NCBI GenBank assembly: GCA_017512745.1
Contig: JAFWEV010000037.1
Span: 1-33,619 of the forward strand
From: Oscillospiraceae bacterium
Lineage (GTDB): Bacteria; Bacillota; Clostridia; Oscillospirales; Ruminococcaceae
Direction of reading: 5' to 3'
DNA: 33,619 nucleotides
Shown piece after piece: positions 16,143-23,567 of the stretch. The notes under the pieces are model-generated. The model worked only from the letters and a program-made list of their open reading frames with translations, searched no databases and was not told the origin of the DNA. Numbering within the stretch: position 1 is the first letter of the stretch; each line of letters starts with the position of its first letter. A program made the translations under genes and the position numbers.

Positions 16143-17381
16143 ATGTCAAATCAAACAAAACATCAGCGCGCGGATTCAGACTTCGCTTTTGAGGCCGTTC
16201 CGCAGAAGGCCAGAAAGGGTTTCTGGCCCATGTTCTTCATCATGCTCGGATTCACATTCTTCTCCGCCAGCATGTCCGTCGGCGCTCAGCTCGGCAACGG
16301 ACTTGATCTGACGGGATTTATTTTGGCCATACTGCTTGGCGGTGTGATCCTCGGAGCATACACGGGAGTTCTCGGTTACATCGGTTCCGAGAGCGGACTT
16401 TCGCTCGATCTTCTTGCGCAGAAGTCCTTCGGTTCAAAAGGTTCATACATTGCTTCCGCAATGATCTCCTTCACACAGATCGGATGGTTCGGCGTAGGTA
16501 TCGCAATGTTTGCGAACCCCGCGGCGGAAGTCCTCGGGATTCACCCGATGATCCTCGCGATCATAGCAGGTATATGCATGACATCAAGCGCATACTTCGG
16601 AATCAAGGGTATGGAGATCGTCAGCTATGTATCCGTTCCTCTGATCGCAATACTCGGCGTTTACTCAATGGTCACCGCTTCGGCGGCAGGCGGCGGTCTT
16701 CAGGCGATCTTCGCAAAGAGCGCAGGCGGAATAAGCCTCTTCACCGGCATCGGCATGGTCGTGGGTTCATTCGTGTCCGGCGGTACCGCAACACCTAACT
16801 TTACAAGATTCGCAAAGCGCAACAAGACAGCCATAATCACAACTGTCATCGCATTCTTCATCGGCAACACCCTGATGTTCGCGTTCGGCGCAGTCGGCGG
16901 AGCATTCACAGGAAAAGACGACATCTTCTACGTAATGATGGCGCAGGGCCTCACGGTTCCCGCTCTCATAGTTCTCGGCGCAAACATCTGGACAACGGCG
17001 GACAACGGACTGTATACGACAGGTCTCGGTCTCTCCAACATCACAAAGTTCAGAAAGAAGCCCATGGTCCTTCTCTCCGGCGTTCTCGGAACACTCTGCA
17101 GCTTCTGGCTTTACAACAACTTCGTAGGCTGGCTTAGCTTCCTCAACGCGACACTTCCTCCCGTAGGAGCCATTATCATGTTCGACTTCTTCACAAGAAG
17201 GAACAAATACCTGCCCGAGCATGCGATGGAAGTCGACGAGGTAGTCAACTGGGGCGCAGTCATCGGAATAATCGGAGGCGCTCTTGTCGGAAACTTCGTT
17301 CCCTGGGGAATCGCTTCCATCAACGCAATGGTAGTTGCATGCCTCTGCTACTGGGCATATTCAAAGATAGCAAAGAAATAA
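16143..17381 (+). CDS. codB: Cytosine permease
   Basis: A 412-residue membrane transporter of the NCS1 family with about twelve hydrophobic segments, which imports cytosine. The N-terminus AVPQKARKGFWPMFFIMLGFTFFSASMSVGAQLG and the central TQIGWFGVGIAMFANPA match CodB well. A further landmark is NIWTTADNGLYTTGLGLSNI near residue 285. The start at 16143 is set by a GGGAGGAC site; in-frame codons further up lie in the leader. It is separated from codA by 67 bp that hold a hairpin without a T tract. The CodA neighbour confirms the substrate, and the PyrR leader supports a role in pyrimidine salvage. Confidence 0.94.
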   Translation: MSNQTKHQRADSDFAFEAVPQKARKGFWPMFFIMLGFTFFSASMSVGAQLGNGLDLTGFILAILLGGVILGAYTGVLGYIGSESGLSLDLLAQKSFGSKGSYIASAMISFTQIGWFGVGIAMFANPAAEVLGIHPMILAIIAGICMTSSAYFGIKGMEIVSYVSVPLIAILGVYSMVTASAAGGGLQAIFAKSAGGISLFTGIGMVVGSFVSGGTATPNFTRFAKRNKTAIITTVIAFFIGNTLMFAFGAVGGAFTGKDDIFYVMMAQGLTVPALIVLGANIWTTADNGLYTTGLGLSNITKFRKKPMVLLSGVLGTLCSFWLYNNFVGWLSFLNATLPPVGAIIMFDFFTRRNKYLPEHAMEVDEVVNWGAVIGIIGGALVGNFVPWGIASINAMVVACLCYWAYSKIAKK

Positions 17382-17399
17382 TTAATAACAGACAAACAA

Positions 17400-17427
17400 T
17401 GACCGGACTTCCGAGGAAGCCCGGTCA
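17400..17427 (+). other. Intercistronic hairpin between codB and codA
   Basis: TGACCGG (17400-17406) pairs with CCGGTCA (17421-17427), and CTTCC pairs with GGAAG inside. No T run follows, so it is more likely an RNA-stability or processing element that sets the codB:codA ratio than a full terminator. Confidence 0.5.
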
Positions 17428-17448
17428 AACTGTCAGAAGGATAAAAAG

Positions 17449-18684
17449 ATGATATTAAAAAATGCAACCATAGAGAATTCTGAAATAAGAAAGGACATCC
17501 GTGTGTCTGACGGGATCTTCAGCGAGATAGCGGAAAACCTCATACCGGCTGCAGGTGAAGAAGTCGTTGATCTCGGCGGTAAACTCGTGATCCCGCCGTT
17601 CATCGAATCCCATGTTCACCTTGACACATGCCTTACCGCGGGCGATCCGTGCTGGAACATGTCGGGCACACTCTTCGAGGGCATCGAGTGCTGGGCAAAG
17701 AGAAAAGACAGACTGTCCGCGGATGACGTCAAGGAAAGAGTCAGAAGAGCCGTAAGACTGTATGCCGGAAACGGAGTTCAGTTTATCCGTACACATGTCG
17801 ACGTCACAGATCCGACTCTTACGGCAATGAAAGCCATGATAGAGCTGAGAGACGAACTCAAAGACGTCATGGATATACAGATAGTCGCTTTCCCGCAGGA
17901 GGGGATCCTGAGTTTTCCGAACGGCAAAAATCTGATGATCGAAGCCATGAATATGGGCGCTGATGCGGTCGGCGCGATCCCCCACTTTGAATTCACCAGA
18001 GAGTACAGTGTCGAATCGCTGAATTTTGCCGCCGAACTTGCCGCAAAAACGGGAAAACTCATGGACGTCCACTGCGACGAGACAGACGACGACCAGTCCC
18101 GGGGACTCGAGACTCTGGCAGCCAGGGCTCTTGAATACGGGCTCTTTGACAAAGTCACAGCCAGTCACACATGCGCCATGCACTCATACAACAACGCGTA
18201 TGTACTGAGACTCATGAGACTGCTGAAGATGAGCAGGATCAACTTTGTCGCCAATCCCCTTGTAAACACGCACCTTGAAGGAAGGGCCGACACGTATCCG
18301 AAGCGCAGAGGTGTGACAAGGGTCAAGGAACTGCTCGCCGAAGGCATCAACGTGTCATTCGGCAACGACGATCTCTTTGATCCGTGGTATCCGATGGGAT
18401 GCGGCACGATGAGAGACGCCGCATATCTGGGTCTTCACGTGACTCAGATGATGGGCTACGAAGACATTCTTAACAGTTATAAGCTGGTAACGGTAAACGC
18501 AGCCAGAACCCTTCACCTGGGAGAAAGCTACGGCATAAAGGAAGGCAACCCCGCAAGTTTCGTAGTCATGGATGCAGACAACTGGTACGAGGCTATTGCC
18601 AATAACTCCGCTGTTCTCTGTTCTTACAGAAAAGGCAGAAAACTTGCTGAAACAGTTCCCGCAGAAAAGAAGCTGCTTTTCTGA
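17449..18684 (+). CDS. codA: Cytosine deaminase
   Basis: A 411-residue amidohydrolase-fold enzyme that converts cytosine to uracil and ammonia. It resembles E. coli CodA along its length. Metal and active-site residues are His55 and His57 (ESHVHLD), Gln150 (AFPQEG), His208 and Glu211 (VHCDE), His240 (SHTCAMHSYN) and Asp307 (FGNDDLFDPW). In E. coli the residue just before that catalytic aspartate is His; here it is Asn306. Start has AAGGA before it. It is co-transcribed with the permease and so shares the PyrR leader. Uracil made here would enter UMP through uracil phosphoribosyltransferase, which in Bacillota can also be an activity of PyrR. Confidence 0.95.
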   Translation: MILKNATIENSEIRKDIRVSDGIFSEIAENLIPAAGEEVVDLGGKLVIPPFIESHVHLDTCLTAGDPCWNMSGTLFEGIECWAKRKDRLSADDVKERVRRAVRLYAGNGVQFIRTHVDVTDPTLTAMKAMIELRDELKDVMDIQIVAFPQEGILSFPNGKNLMIEAMNMGADAVGAIPHFEFTREYSVESLNFAAELAAKTGKLMDVHCDETDDDQSRGLETLAARALEYGLFDKVTASHTCAMHSYNNAYVLRLMRLLKMSRINFVANPLVNTHLEGRADTYPKRRGVTRVKELLAEGINVSFGNDDLFDPWYPMGCGTMRDAAYLGLHVTQMMGYEDILNSYKLVTVNAARTLHLGESYGIKEGNPASFVVMDADNWYEAIANNSAVLCSYRKGRKLAETVPAEKKLLF

Positions 18685-18742
18685 TTCCTTGACATATGTT
18701 CTAAATATAATCCGGGCCCTTACCCGTTTATTTGCACAAGAA

Positions 18743-18787
18743 AAATTCCTTCCGATGACTGGTAGATCATCGGAAGGAATTTCTTTT
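18743..18787. terminator. Bidirectional terminator between codA and the M20 amidohydrolase
   Basis: A 16-bp perfect stem (18743-18758 with 18767-18782) with an 8-nt loop. T-rich tracts flank it on both strands, so it can end codBA on the plus strand and the tryptophanase-amidohydrolase unit on the minus strand. Confidence 0.92.
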
Positions 18788-18797
18788 ATTGTTTATA

Positions 18798-19976
18798 TCA
18801 GCAATGTTCTTCAAGCCAGCGCGTTGCTGTATGAGCGTAAATTGCAGTTCCGAGCGGAAAAGCATCTTCATCCAATATTATGGAAGGATTATGCTGGACA
18901 ATACCGTCTCCTGCAATACTGCCGGTGCCAAGCAACACATACATTGAGGGTATCCGCTCGGAAACATATGCGAAATCCTCAGTTCCCGTTTTTGAGAACA
19001 CCTCAGTCACACGATCTTCTCCCACCAGTTCTCTTATATATCCCGGAACAATATCTGTCATGGAAGGATCATTATACATCGGAGGCATACCGTATACATT
19101 CTCAACTATCGCCTTTCCTCTGAACGATGCTGCGATACCTTCTGATATCTCCTTAACTCTTTGTTTAAGGAACTGTCTCGTCTCGAAAGTCTCGGCCCTT
19201 ACAGATACCTCTAATACGCATTCTCCGGATTCGGTATTACAGCTCGATCCCCCATAGATCTTCCCGACCAGTACCACGCTCCTCTCCTCATTGGTCACTT
19301 CGTGCGCGGAGAGTTCATGGAGAGCCGTCACTATATGTGCAGCGATATTAATTGCATCAACGCCTTTATGCGGCATTGACCCGTGGGCCTGCAGGCCTTC
19401 TATGCTGATTTTCACGAAATCCCCTGAGAAGGTCTGAAATCCTTTCACAAATGCGATATTACCGACATCTGACACAGGACTGGCACCTGAAATAATATGC
19501 ATGCCAAATCCTACATCGACCTTGGGTGCCTCAAGCAGTCCGTTTTTCACCATATCCTCGGCTCCGGCAAGTAACTCTTCTGCCGGCTGGAACATCAGTT
19601 TGACTTTTCCCTTCAGATCCTGTTCATGTCTTTTCAGCAATTTTGCCGCTCCGAGCAACATTGCGGCATGCGAATCATGTCCGCAAGAATGACAATTGCC
19701 GTTCTCTGCTGCAAAATCCAGTCCCGACTCCTCTTTCATGGGCAAAGCGTCCATATCAGCTCTGAGAAGAATACATCTGTCTCCTTCACCGATCACTGCC
19801 GTAACTCCGCTCTTTCCGCAGTCCTTCGGCTCTATCCCGTATGAGGCCAGTGTTTCCTTAACAAAAGCTTTTGTCTGTGCAAGATCAAATCCTGTCTCGG
19901 CAAATCTGTGTATAGTCCTTCTGTTGCTGATAATTTCATCCTTTATCTGATCGGCTTCTTTTCTGTAATCAATCAT
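18798..19976 (-). CDS. M20 family amidohydrolase linked to the tryptophanase-like gene
   Basis: A 392-residue zinc amidohydrolase of the M20D group. Motifs: ILLRADMDALPMKEESG, GNCHSCGHDSHAAMLLGAAK (metal ligands), FQPAEELLAGAEDMVKNG with catalytic Glu-Glu, and TGTEDFAYVSE near the C-terminus. The start has GAGGTG upstream. It lies 70 bp after the tryptophanase-like gene on the same strand, with an intercistronic hairpin between them and a terminator after. The M20D group includes hydrolases of N-acyl and indole-acetyl amino acids. With a tryptophanase neighbour, release of free tryptophan or another aromatic amino acid from an N-acyl conjugate is a reasonable guess but not shown. Confidence 0.9.
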   Translation of the reverse strand: MIDYRKEADQIKDEIISNRRTIHRFAETGFDLAQTKAFVKETLASYGIEPKDCGKSGVTAVIGEGDRCILLRADMDALPMKEESGLDFAAENGNCHSCGHDSHAAMLLGAAKLLKRHEQDLKGKVKLMFQPAEELLAGAEDMVKNGLLEAPKVDVGFGMHIISGASPVSDVGNIAFVKGFQTFSGDFVKISIEGLQAHGSMPHKGVDAINIAAHIVTALHELSAHEVTNEERSVVLVGKIYGGSSCNTESGECVLEVSVRAETFETRQFLKQRVKEISEGIAASFRGKAIVENVYGMPPMYNDPSMTDIVPGYIRELVGEDRVTEVFSKTGTEDFAYVSERIPSMYVLLGTGSIAGDGIVQHNPSIILDEDAFPLGTAIYAHTATRWLEEHC

Positions 19977-20000
19977 TTTATGGTCACCTCATTTATTTAA

Positions 20001-20025
20001 TGGCGGTTTTACGAGAAAACCGCCA
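20001..20025 (-). other. Intercistronic hairpin between the tryptophanase-like gene and the M20 gene
   Basis: A perfect 10-bp stem (TGGCGGTTTT with AAAACCGCCA) and a 5-nt loop. On the minus strand it is followed by TTAAATAAATG rather than a T run, so read-through into the M20 gene is expected. It may protect the upstream message or act as a weak terminator. Confidence 0.6.
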
Positions 20026-20046
20026 ATATCTGTCTATTCGATATGT

Positions 20047-21699
20047 TTACTGATCGCAGAGCTCTTCCGGAGAAGGATCATACGGTTCCAGCCATGCGTG
20101 GAAATGTCTCATCGGCAGGGTCTTTCCGAATGTGATCTTCAGGTTCGGAATAGTATCGCGATCCTTATGGAGCTGCGCTGCCGCCGCAATGATGTAATCC
20201 ATATGCTGTTTGGAATACTGACTTCTGTTGATGGCAAGTCTCACTACATTGCATACCTCAGCCTGCTGCTCGGGAGTTTTAAGGTCATACTCCATGGAAA
20301 AGTCCCCTAGCTCAGAGCATCGGATTCCGTATCTGTGGATCATCTCAAGCGAAAGTGCCTGTCCTGCAAAACTCTCATGGCCTCTCTTGTAGTCAAAGAA
20401 TTTATCGACATCGATATAAACACCGTGTCCTCCGGCCGGAAGTACTACCGGAACACCAGCTGCGTGAAGTCCCTGGGCAAGATACTCACACTGACTTACT
20501 CTTTCATGCTGATACTCGAAACGCTGTTCCTCATATAGTCCCTGCGCAAGCGCCATTATGTCATGTCCCGACATTGCTCCATAGGAGTCGTTGCCGTATG
20601 CACTGATCTGACGCACCTTGAGCAGGTGTCCGATATCGACTTTGACTGAACCGTCTTCATTGAATTCCGAGAACTTCTTCCAGAAGTAGCCCTTATCCCT
20701 GAACGCGAATACACCGCCCATGTTGGCATGTCCGTTCTTCTTGAGAGAAGCGGAAACAGCATCAAAGTATGAGAACATTTCTTTTGCTATCTCAGGAATT
20801 GATTTATCCGCGTATCCTTCCTCATTCATCTTGATGAAATAGCAGTTCTCAGCCCATCTGGCTCCATCCATGATATAGGGAATATCGTATTTGTGTGCAA
20901 GTTCGGATACGGCTCTCATGTTTGCCATTGACACAGGCTGTCCGCAGACCGAGTTATTTGTTATTGTGGAATAGATCATCGGGACGTTTTCAACGCCTAC
21001 AGCATCGATGAGCTGCTGAAGCTTCGCGAGGTCCATGTTCCCCTTGAACGGATTCTTTTCATACTTTCCGTTTTCAGGAACTTCAAAGAGGATCTCCTTA
21101 TGGAACAGATTGCGCGGGACAGAACCCATCTGTTTGATATTTCCCTCCGTCGTGTCAAAATGAGCATTTGACGGTATAGTGAATACCTTTCCGGGATATC
21201 TCTTGGCAAGGAGCGGCTTGATAACATCGAACAGCAGTGCCTCCGCGCATCTTCCCTGCGGAAGAATGAACGTGTTCGGCCTCTCAAGCTGATATGATCC
21301 GCTGTTGAAGAATCCTCCCTCGGAATCAACCAGATAGACCTCTTCCATCATTTTTTCGATGTCATCGGTATCAACGCCGTTTCTCAGATAATTGATCAGG
21401 CGCTTCTGATCATCTCCGCGTTCCCATGCATCGCGCATGGCATCAAGAAGAATATAGTATCCTTTGTTTCGGCCGTATGATTCATCTCCGAGGAACATTG
21501 CTGCCCACTGCTTATCGGACATGGCAGTTGTTCCCGAGTCAGAAAGGCAGTCGATATAGAGCATACCGGCCGGGAATGCAAATTCGTTATAATGTGTTCT
21601 TTTGAGAGCTTCCAGTCTTTGGTCTGCTGTAACCGTCGGAAGATTTCTCGTAACAAATGTAAATGATTTCGGTGCTTCTACATTGAGCGGATAGTCCAT
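20047..21699 (-). CDS. Tryptophanase-like beta-eliminating lyase with an internal insertion
   Basis: A 550-residue PLP enzyme of the tryptophanase/tyrosine phenol-lyase family, which splits tryptophan to indole or tyrosine to phenol, with pyruvate and ammonia. Conserved landmarks are CLSDSGT near 51-57, GDESY at 71-75, QGR at 148-150, TITNNSVCGQPVSMANMRAV, MDGAR at 277-281, and the PLP lysine in SLKK (318-321). Three positions that separate the two activities look like tryptophanase: Asp182 (FDTT) where tyrosine phenol-lyase has Thr, Leu464 where it has the phenol-binding Arg, and His532 (MRHF) where it has Phe. Family members are usually about 460-470 residues; here extra residues lie mainly between about 84 and 145. 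The usual THQGRG reads LPQGRC. Start has AAGGAG. A LysR gene diverges from it. Confidence 0.85.
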   Translation of the reverse strand: MDYPLNVEAPKSFTFVTRNLPTVTADQRLEALKRTHYNEFAFPAGMLYIDCLSDSGTTAMSDKQWAAMFLGDESYGRNKGYYILLDAMRDAWERGDDQKRLINYLRNGVDTDDIEKMMEEVYLVDSEGGFFNSGSYQLERPNTFILPQGRCAEALLFDVIKPLLAKRYPGKVFTIPSNAHFDTTEGNIKQMGSVPRNLFHKEILFEVPENGKYEKNPFKGNMDLAKLQQLIDAVGVENVPMIYSTITNNSVCGQPVSMANMRAVSELAHKYDIPYIMDGARWAENCYFIKMNEEGYADKSIPEIAKEMFSYFDAVSASLKKNGHANMGGVFAFRDKGYFWKKFSEFNEDGSVKVDIGHLLKVRQISAYGNDSYGAMSGHDIMALAQGLYEEQRFEYQHERVSQCEYLAQGLHAAGVPVVLPAGGHGVYIDVDKFFDYKRGHESFAGQALSLEMIHRYGIRCSELGDFSMEYDLKTPEQQAEVCNVVRLAINRSQYSKQHMDYIIAAAAQLHKDRDTIPNLKITFGKTLPMRHFHAWLEPYDPSPEELCDQ

Positions 21700-21912
21700 T
21701 TTCTTTACTCCTTATCCTCAGTGATATCATTATTGATCTGACGGCCTGTTACCGCCTTTACTTATTGGCCTATAAAAATAATATCAGTTATTTTTTCGGA
21801 CAAGAAATAATATAACGATTTCGATTAATAATTATTTCTAATAAATTGTGGTACAATTAACGAGTAATAAGGCCTTTACTTATCAATATTGACTATATAT
21901 CGGAGAACGGAT
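21700..21912. promoter_or_regulatory. Divergent promoter region of the tryptophanase-like gene and lysR
   Basis: A 12-bp direct repeat GCCTTTACTTAT occurs at 21754-21765 and 21872-21883, near the two ends of the region. Between them is a 9-bp perfect inverted repeat (AGAAATAAT at 21803-21811, ATTATTTCT at 21831-21839), and a shorter one, AAATAA with TTATTT, at 21776-21793. For lysR an extended -10 box (TGG plus TACAAT) lies at 21849-21857. For the lyase a weaker pair is possible on the minus strand: -35 TTGTCC at 21798-21803 and -10 TATTTT at 21775-21780, 17 bp apart. The repeats are natural candidates for LysR binding, though no T-N11-A site was singled out. Confidence 0.55.
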
Positions 21913-22812
21913 TTGGATATTCAGCAGATAAAATACGCAGTAGCCATTTATCAACAGCGCAGCTTTACAAAAGCCGCCATACAGTTACATGTGACTCAGC
22001 CTCTTCTGTCACAACAGATCTCTGCACTTGAACAGGAGATAGGTTTCAGTCTGTTCAGCAGAACTACACGGTCAGTAACTCCTACACAGCACGGTGAGTT
22101 TTTCTGCGTGCAGGCAGCTGCCGTCATCAGGGAATACGATACCCTTTGTACCCTCGTTTCCATCCACAGCGAAGCGGATATGTCTACACTGAACATCGTG
22201 ACCGCGCCGAGAATAAGTTCCATCGAACTGCCCGCTGTCATTACCGAATACTATAAACTCGGCGGTCAGATGAAGATCAACTATCGTGAGCTTGAGCATT
22301 CGGAACTGCTGAGTCTGCATGATAACATGGAACTGCCATGGGATGTTGCAGTTTTAAGGCAGAATGACAACGCGGCTTTAAAGAACCGTTCGGAATTCGG
22401 ATCAAAGCTGCTTTGCCGTGATCCGGTAGTCCTCCTGTGTCATGACAGTCATCCTATAAGGCAGCAACAATCAGTTTCCCTCTCCGATCTCAATGACCTG
22501 AATATCGTGTTCGGTTCTCCGGACAGTCAGCCATATCATGATTTTCTTATGACTTTGCCTGAAGACTATATAAAGTCAAGGAATATACCGATATTCTCAA
22601 ACAGTCATAACATGATGAAGGAGCTTGTTTTGAGCGGCCTTGCCGTTGCTCTCGGCAACAGAAGTCTCGCATACCATTACGGACTGTCTTTTGTCCCGAT
22701 AGATGAGAGCTGGTCAAATGATGTATATATCATCTGGAAAAAACCGATACGGAAAGCCGTCATAAGGCACTTCATTGATTATCTGACTGATTACTACAGC
22801 GACTGGAAATAA
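21913..22812 (+). CDS. LysR-family transcriptional regulator
   Basis: A 299-residue LysR-type regulator. The N-terminal winged helix-turn-helix is clear (MDIQQIKYAVAIYQQRSFTKAAIQLHVTQPLLSQQI, then LEQEIGFSLFSRTTRSVTPT). A periplasmic-binding-protein-like effector domain covers about residues 90-295. The start is taken as TTG at 21913, because GGAGA lies seven bases upstream and the product then begins exactly at the family's usual N-terminus; a TTG eight codons earlier lacks a ribosome site. Divergent orientation suggests that it controls the tryptophanase-like gene and the M20 amidohydrolase, and probably itself, in response to an aromatic amino acid or an N-acyl derivative. The effector is inferred only. 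Confidence 0.92.
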   Translation: MDIQQIKYAVAIYQQRSFTKAAIQLHVTQPLLSQQISALEQEIGFSLFSRTTRSVTPTQHGEFFCVQAAAVIREYDTLCTLVSIHSEADMSTLNIVTAPRISSIELPAVITEYYKLGGQMKINYRELEHSELLSLHDNMELPWDVAVLRQNDNAALKNRSEFGSKLLCRDPVVLLCHDSHPIRQQQSVSLSDLNDLNIVFGSPDSQPYHDFLMTLPEDYIKSRNIPIFSNSHNMMKELVLSGLAVALGNRSLAYHYGLSFVPIDESWSNDVYIIWKKPIRKAVIRHFIDYLTDYYSDWK

Positions 22813-22913
22813 ATAAAAGTCCGGCATGCGGAGTGCCGAACCCTTGCTCTATTGTATTGGATCAGTTTTTGCAATATCATTACATTTCGGAACAATTACC
22901 GGAGGATACAACC

Positions 22914-23567
22914 ATGCCTGTCAGCCAAACTCTATTCTTTCTGATCGCGCAGTATGTCGGAACAGTTGCCTTTGCGGCTTCCGGAGCCATGCTGGCGATC
23001 GACAGAGGTCTCGATCTTCTCGGAGTGATCGTGCTGGGTGTCACAACCGCTCTGGGCGGAGGGTCGTTGAGAGACATAATCATCGGCGTCCTCCCGCCTC
23101 AGATGTTCTCGAGCCCCGTATATGTCCTTATAGCTGTCGGGACCAGTATCCTCATCTTCATATCCGAGAGCATAAGAAGGGACAAATTCCTCGAGAGCTA
23201 TAAAGTAGTGGATAAATATGTGAACATCTTCGATGCAATCGGTCTCGGGGTCTTCACCATAGTCGGCGTTGAGACGGCGCTGGACAGCGGTCACGGGGAG
23301 AATGCATTTCTCTGTATATTCCTCGGCGTCCTGACGGGAGTCGGAGGCGGGATGCTCAGAGACATCCTCTCCCATGAGATCCCCGCGATCCTCAAAAAAC
23401 ACGTCTATGCCCTGGCTTCCATAATAGGCGCATGTCTGTATTATTTCTTCTATAAGATAAGCTTTTCAAACAATTTCGCCGTTATTCTGTCGGTGGCTGT
23501 TGTTCTTGCGATACGTCTTCTGGCTGCTCATTACAGATGGGAGCTTCCGAAGGTGAAGAACTCCTGA
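22914..23567 (+). CDS. TRIC family (YadS/UPF0126) cation channel-like membrane protein
   Basis: A 217-residue membrane protein with about seven hydrophobic segments arranged as two repeats. Each repeat carries the family glycine motif: GGGSLRD at 48-54 and GGGMLRD at 144-150. Bacterial members form trimeric channels for monovalent cations; their role in the cell is unclear, and some work links the family to glycine or small-solute movement. The start at 22914 is set by a GGAGG site; upstream in-frame codons lack one. The C-terminal LAIRLLAAHYRWELPKV is the family's normal end, so the gene is complete even though its last 86 bp overlap the YfhO gene on the other strand. Confidence 0.9.
   Translation: MPVSQTLFFLIAQYVGTVAFAASGAMLAIDRGLDLLGVIVLGVTTALGGGSLRDIIIGVLPPQMFSSPVYVLIAVGTSILIFISESIRRDKFLESYKVVDKYVNIFDAIGLGVFTIVGVETALDSGHGENAFLCIFLGVLTGVGGGMLRDILSHEIPAILKKHVYALASIIGACLYYFFYKISFSNNFAVILSVAVVLAIRLLAAHYRWELPKVKNS

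Noticed and set aside
18572..19123. Open frame of 183 codons spanning the end of codA and the M20 gene
   Set aside because: It crosses a strong bidirectional terminator and overlaps two well-supported genes; composition is not protein-like.
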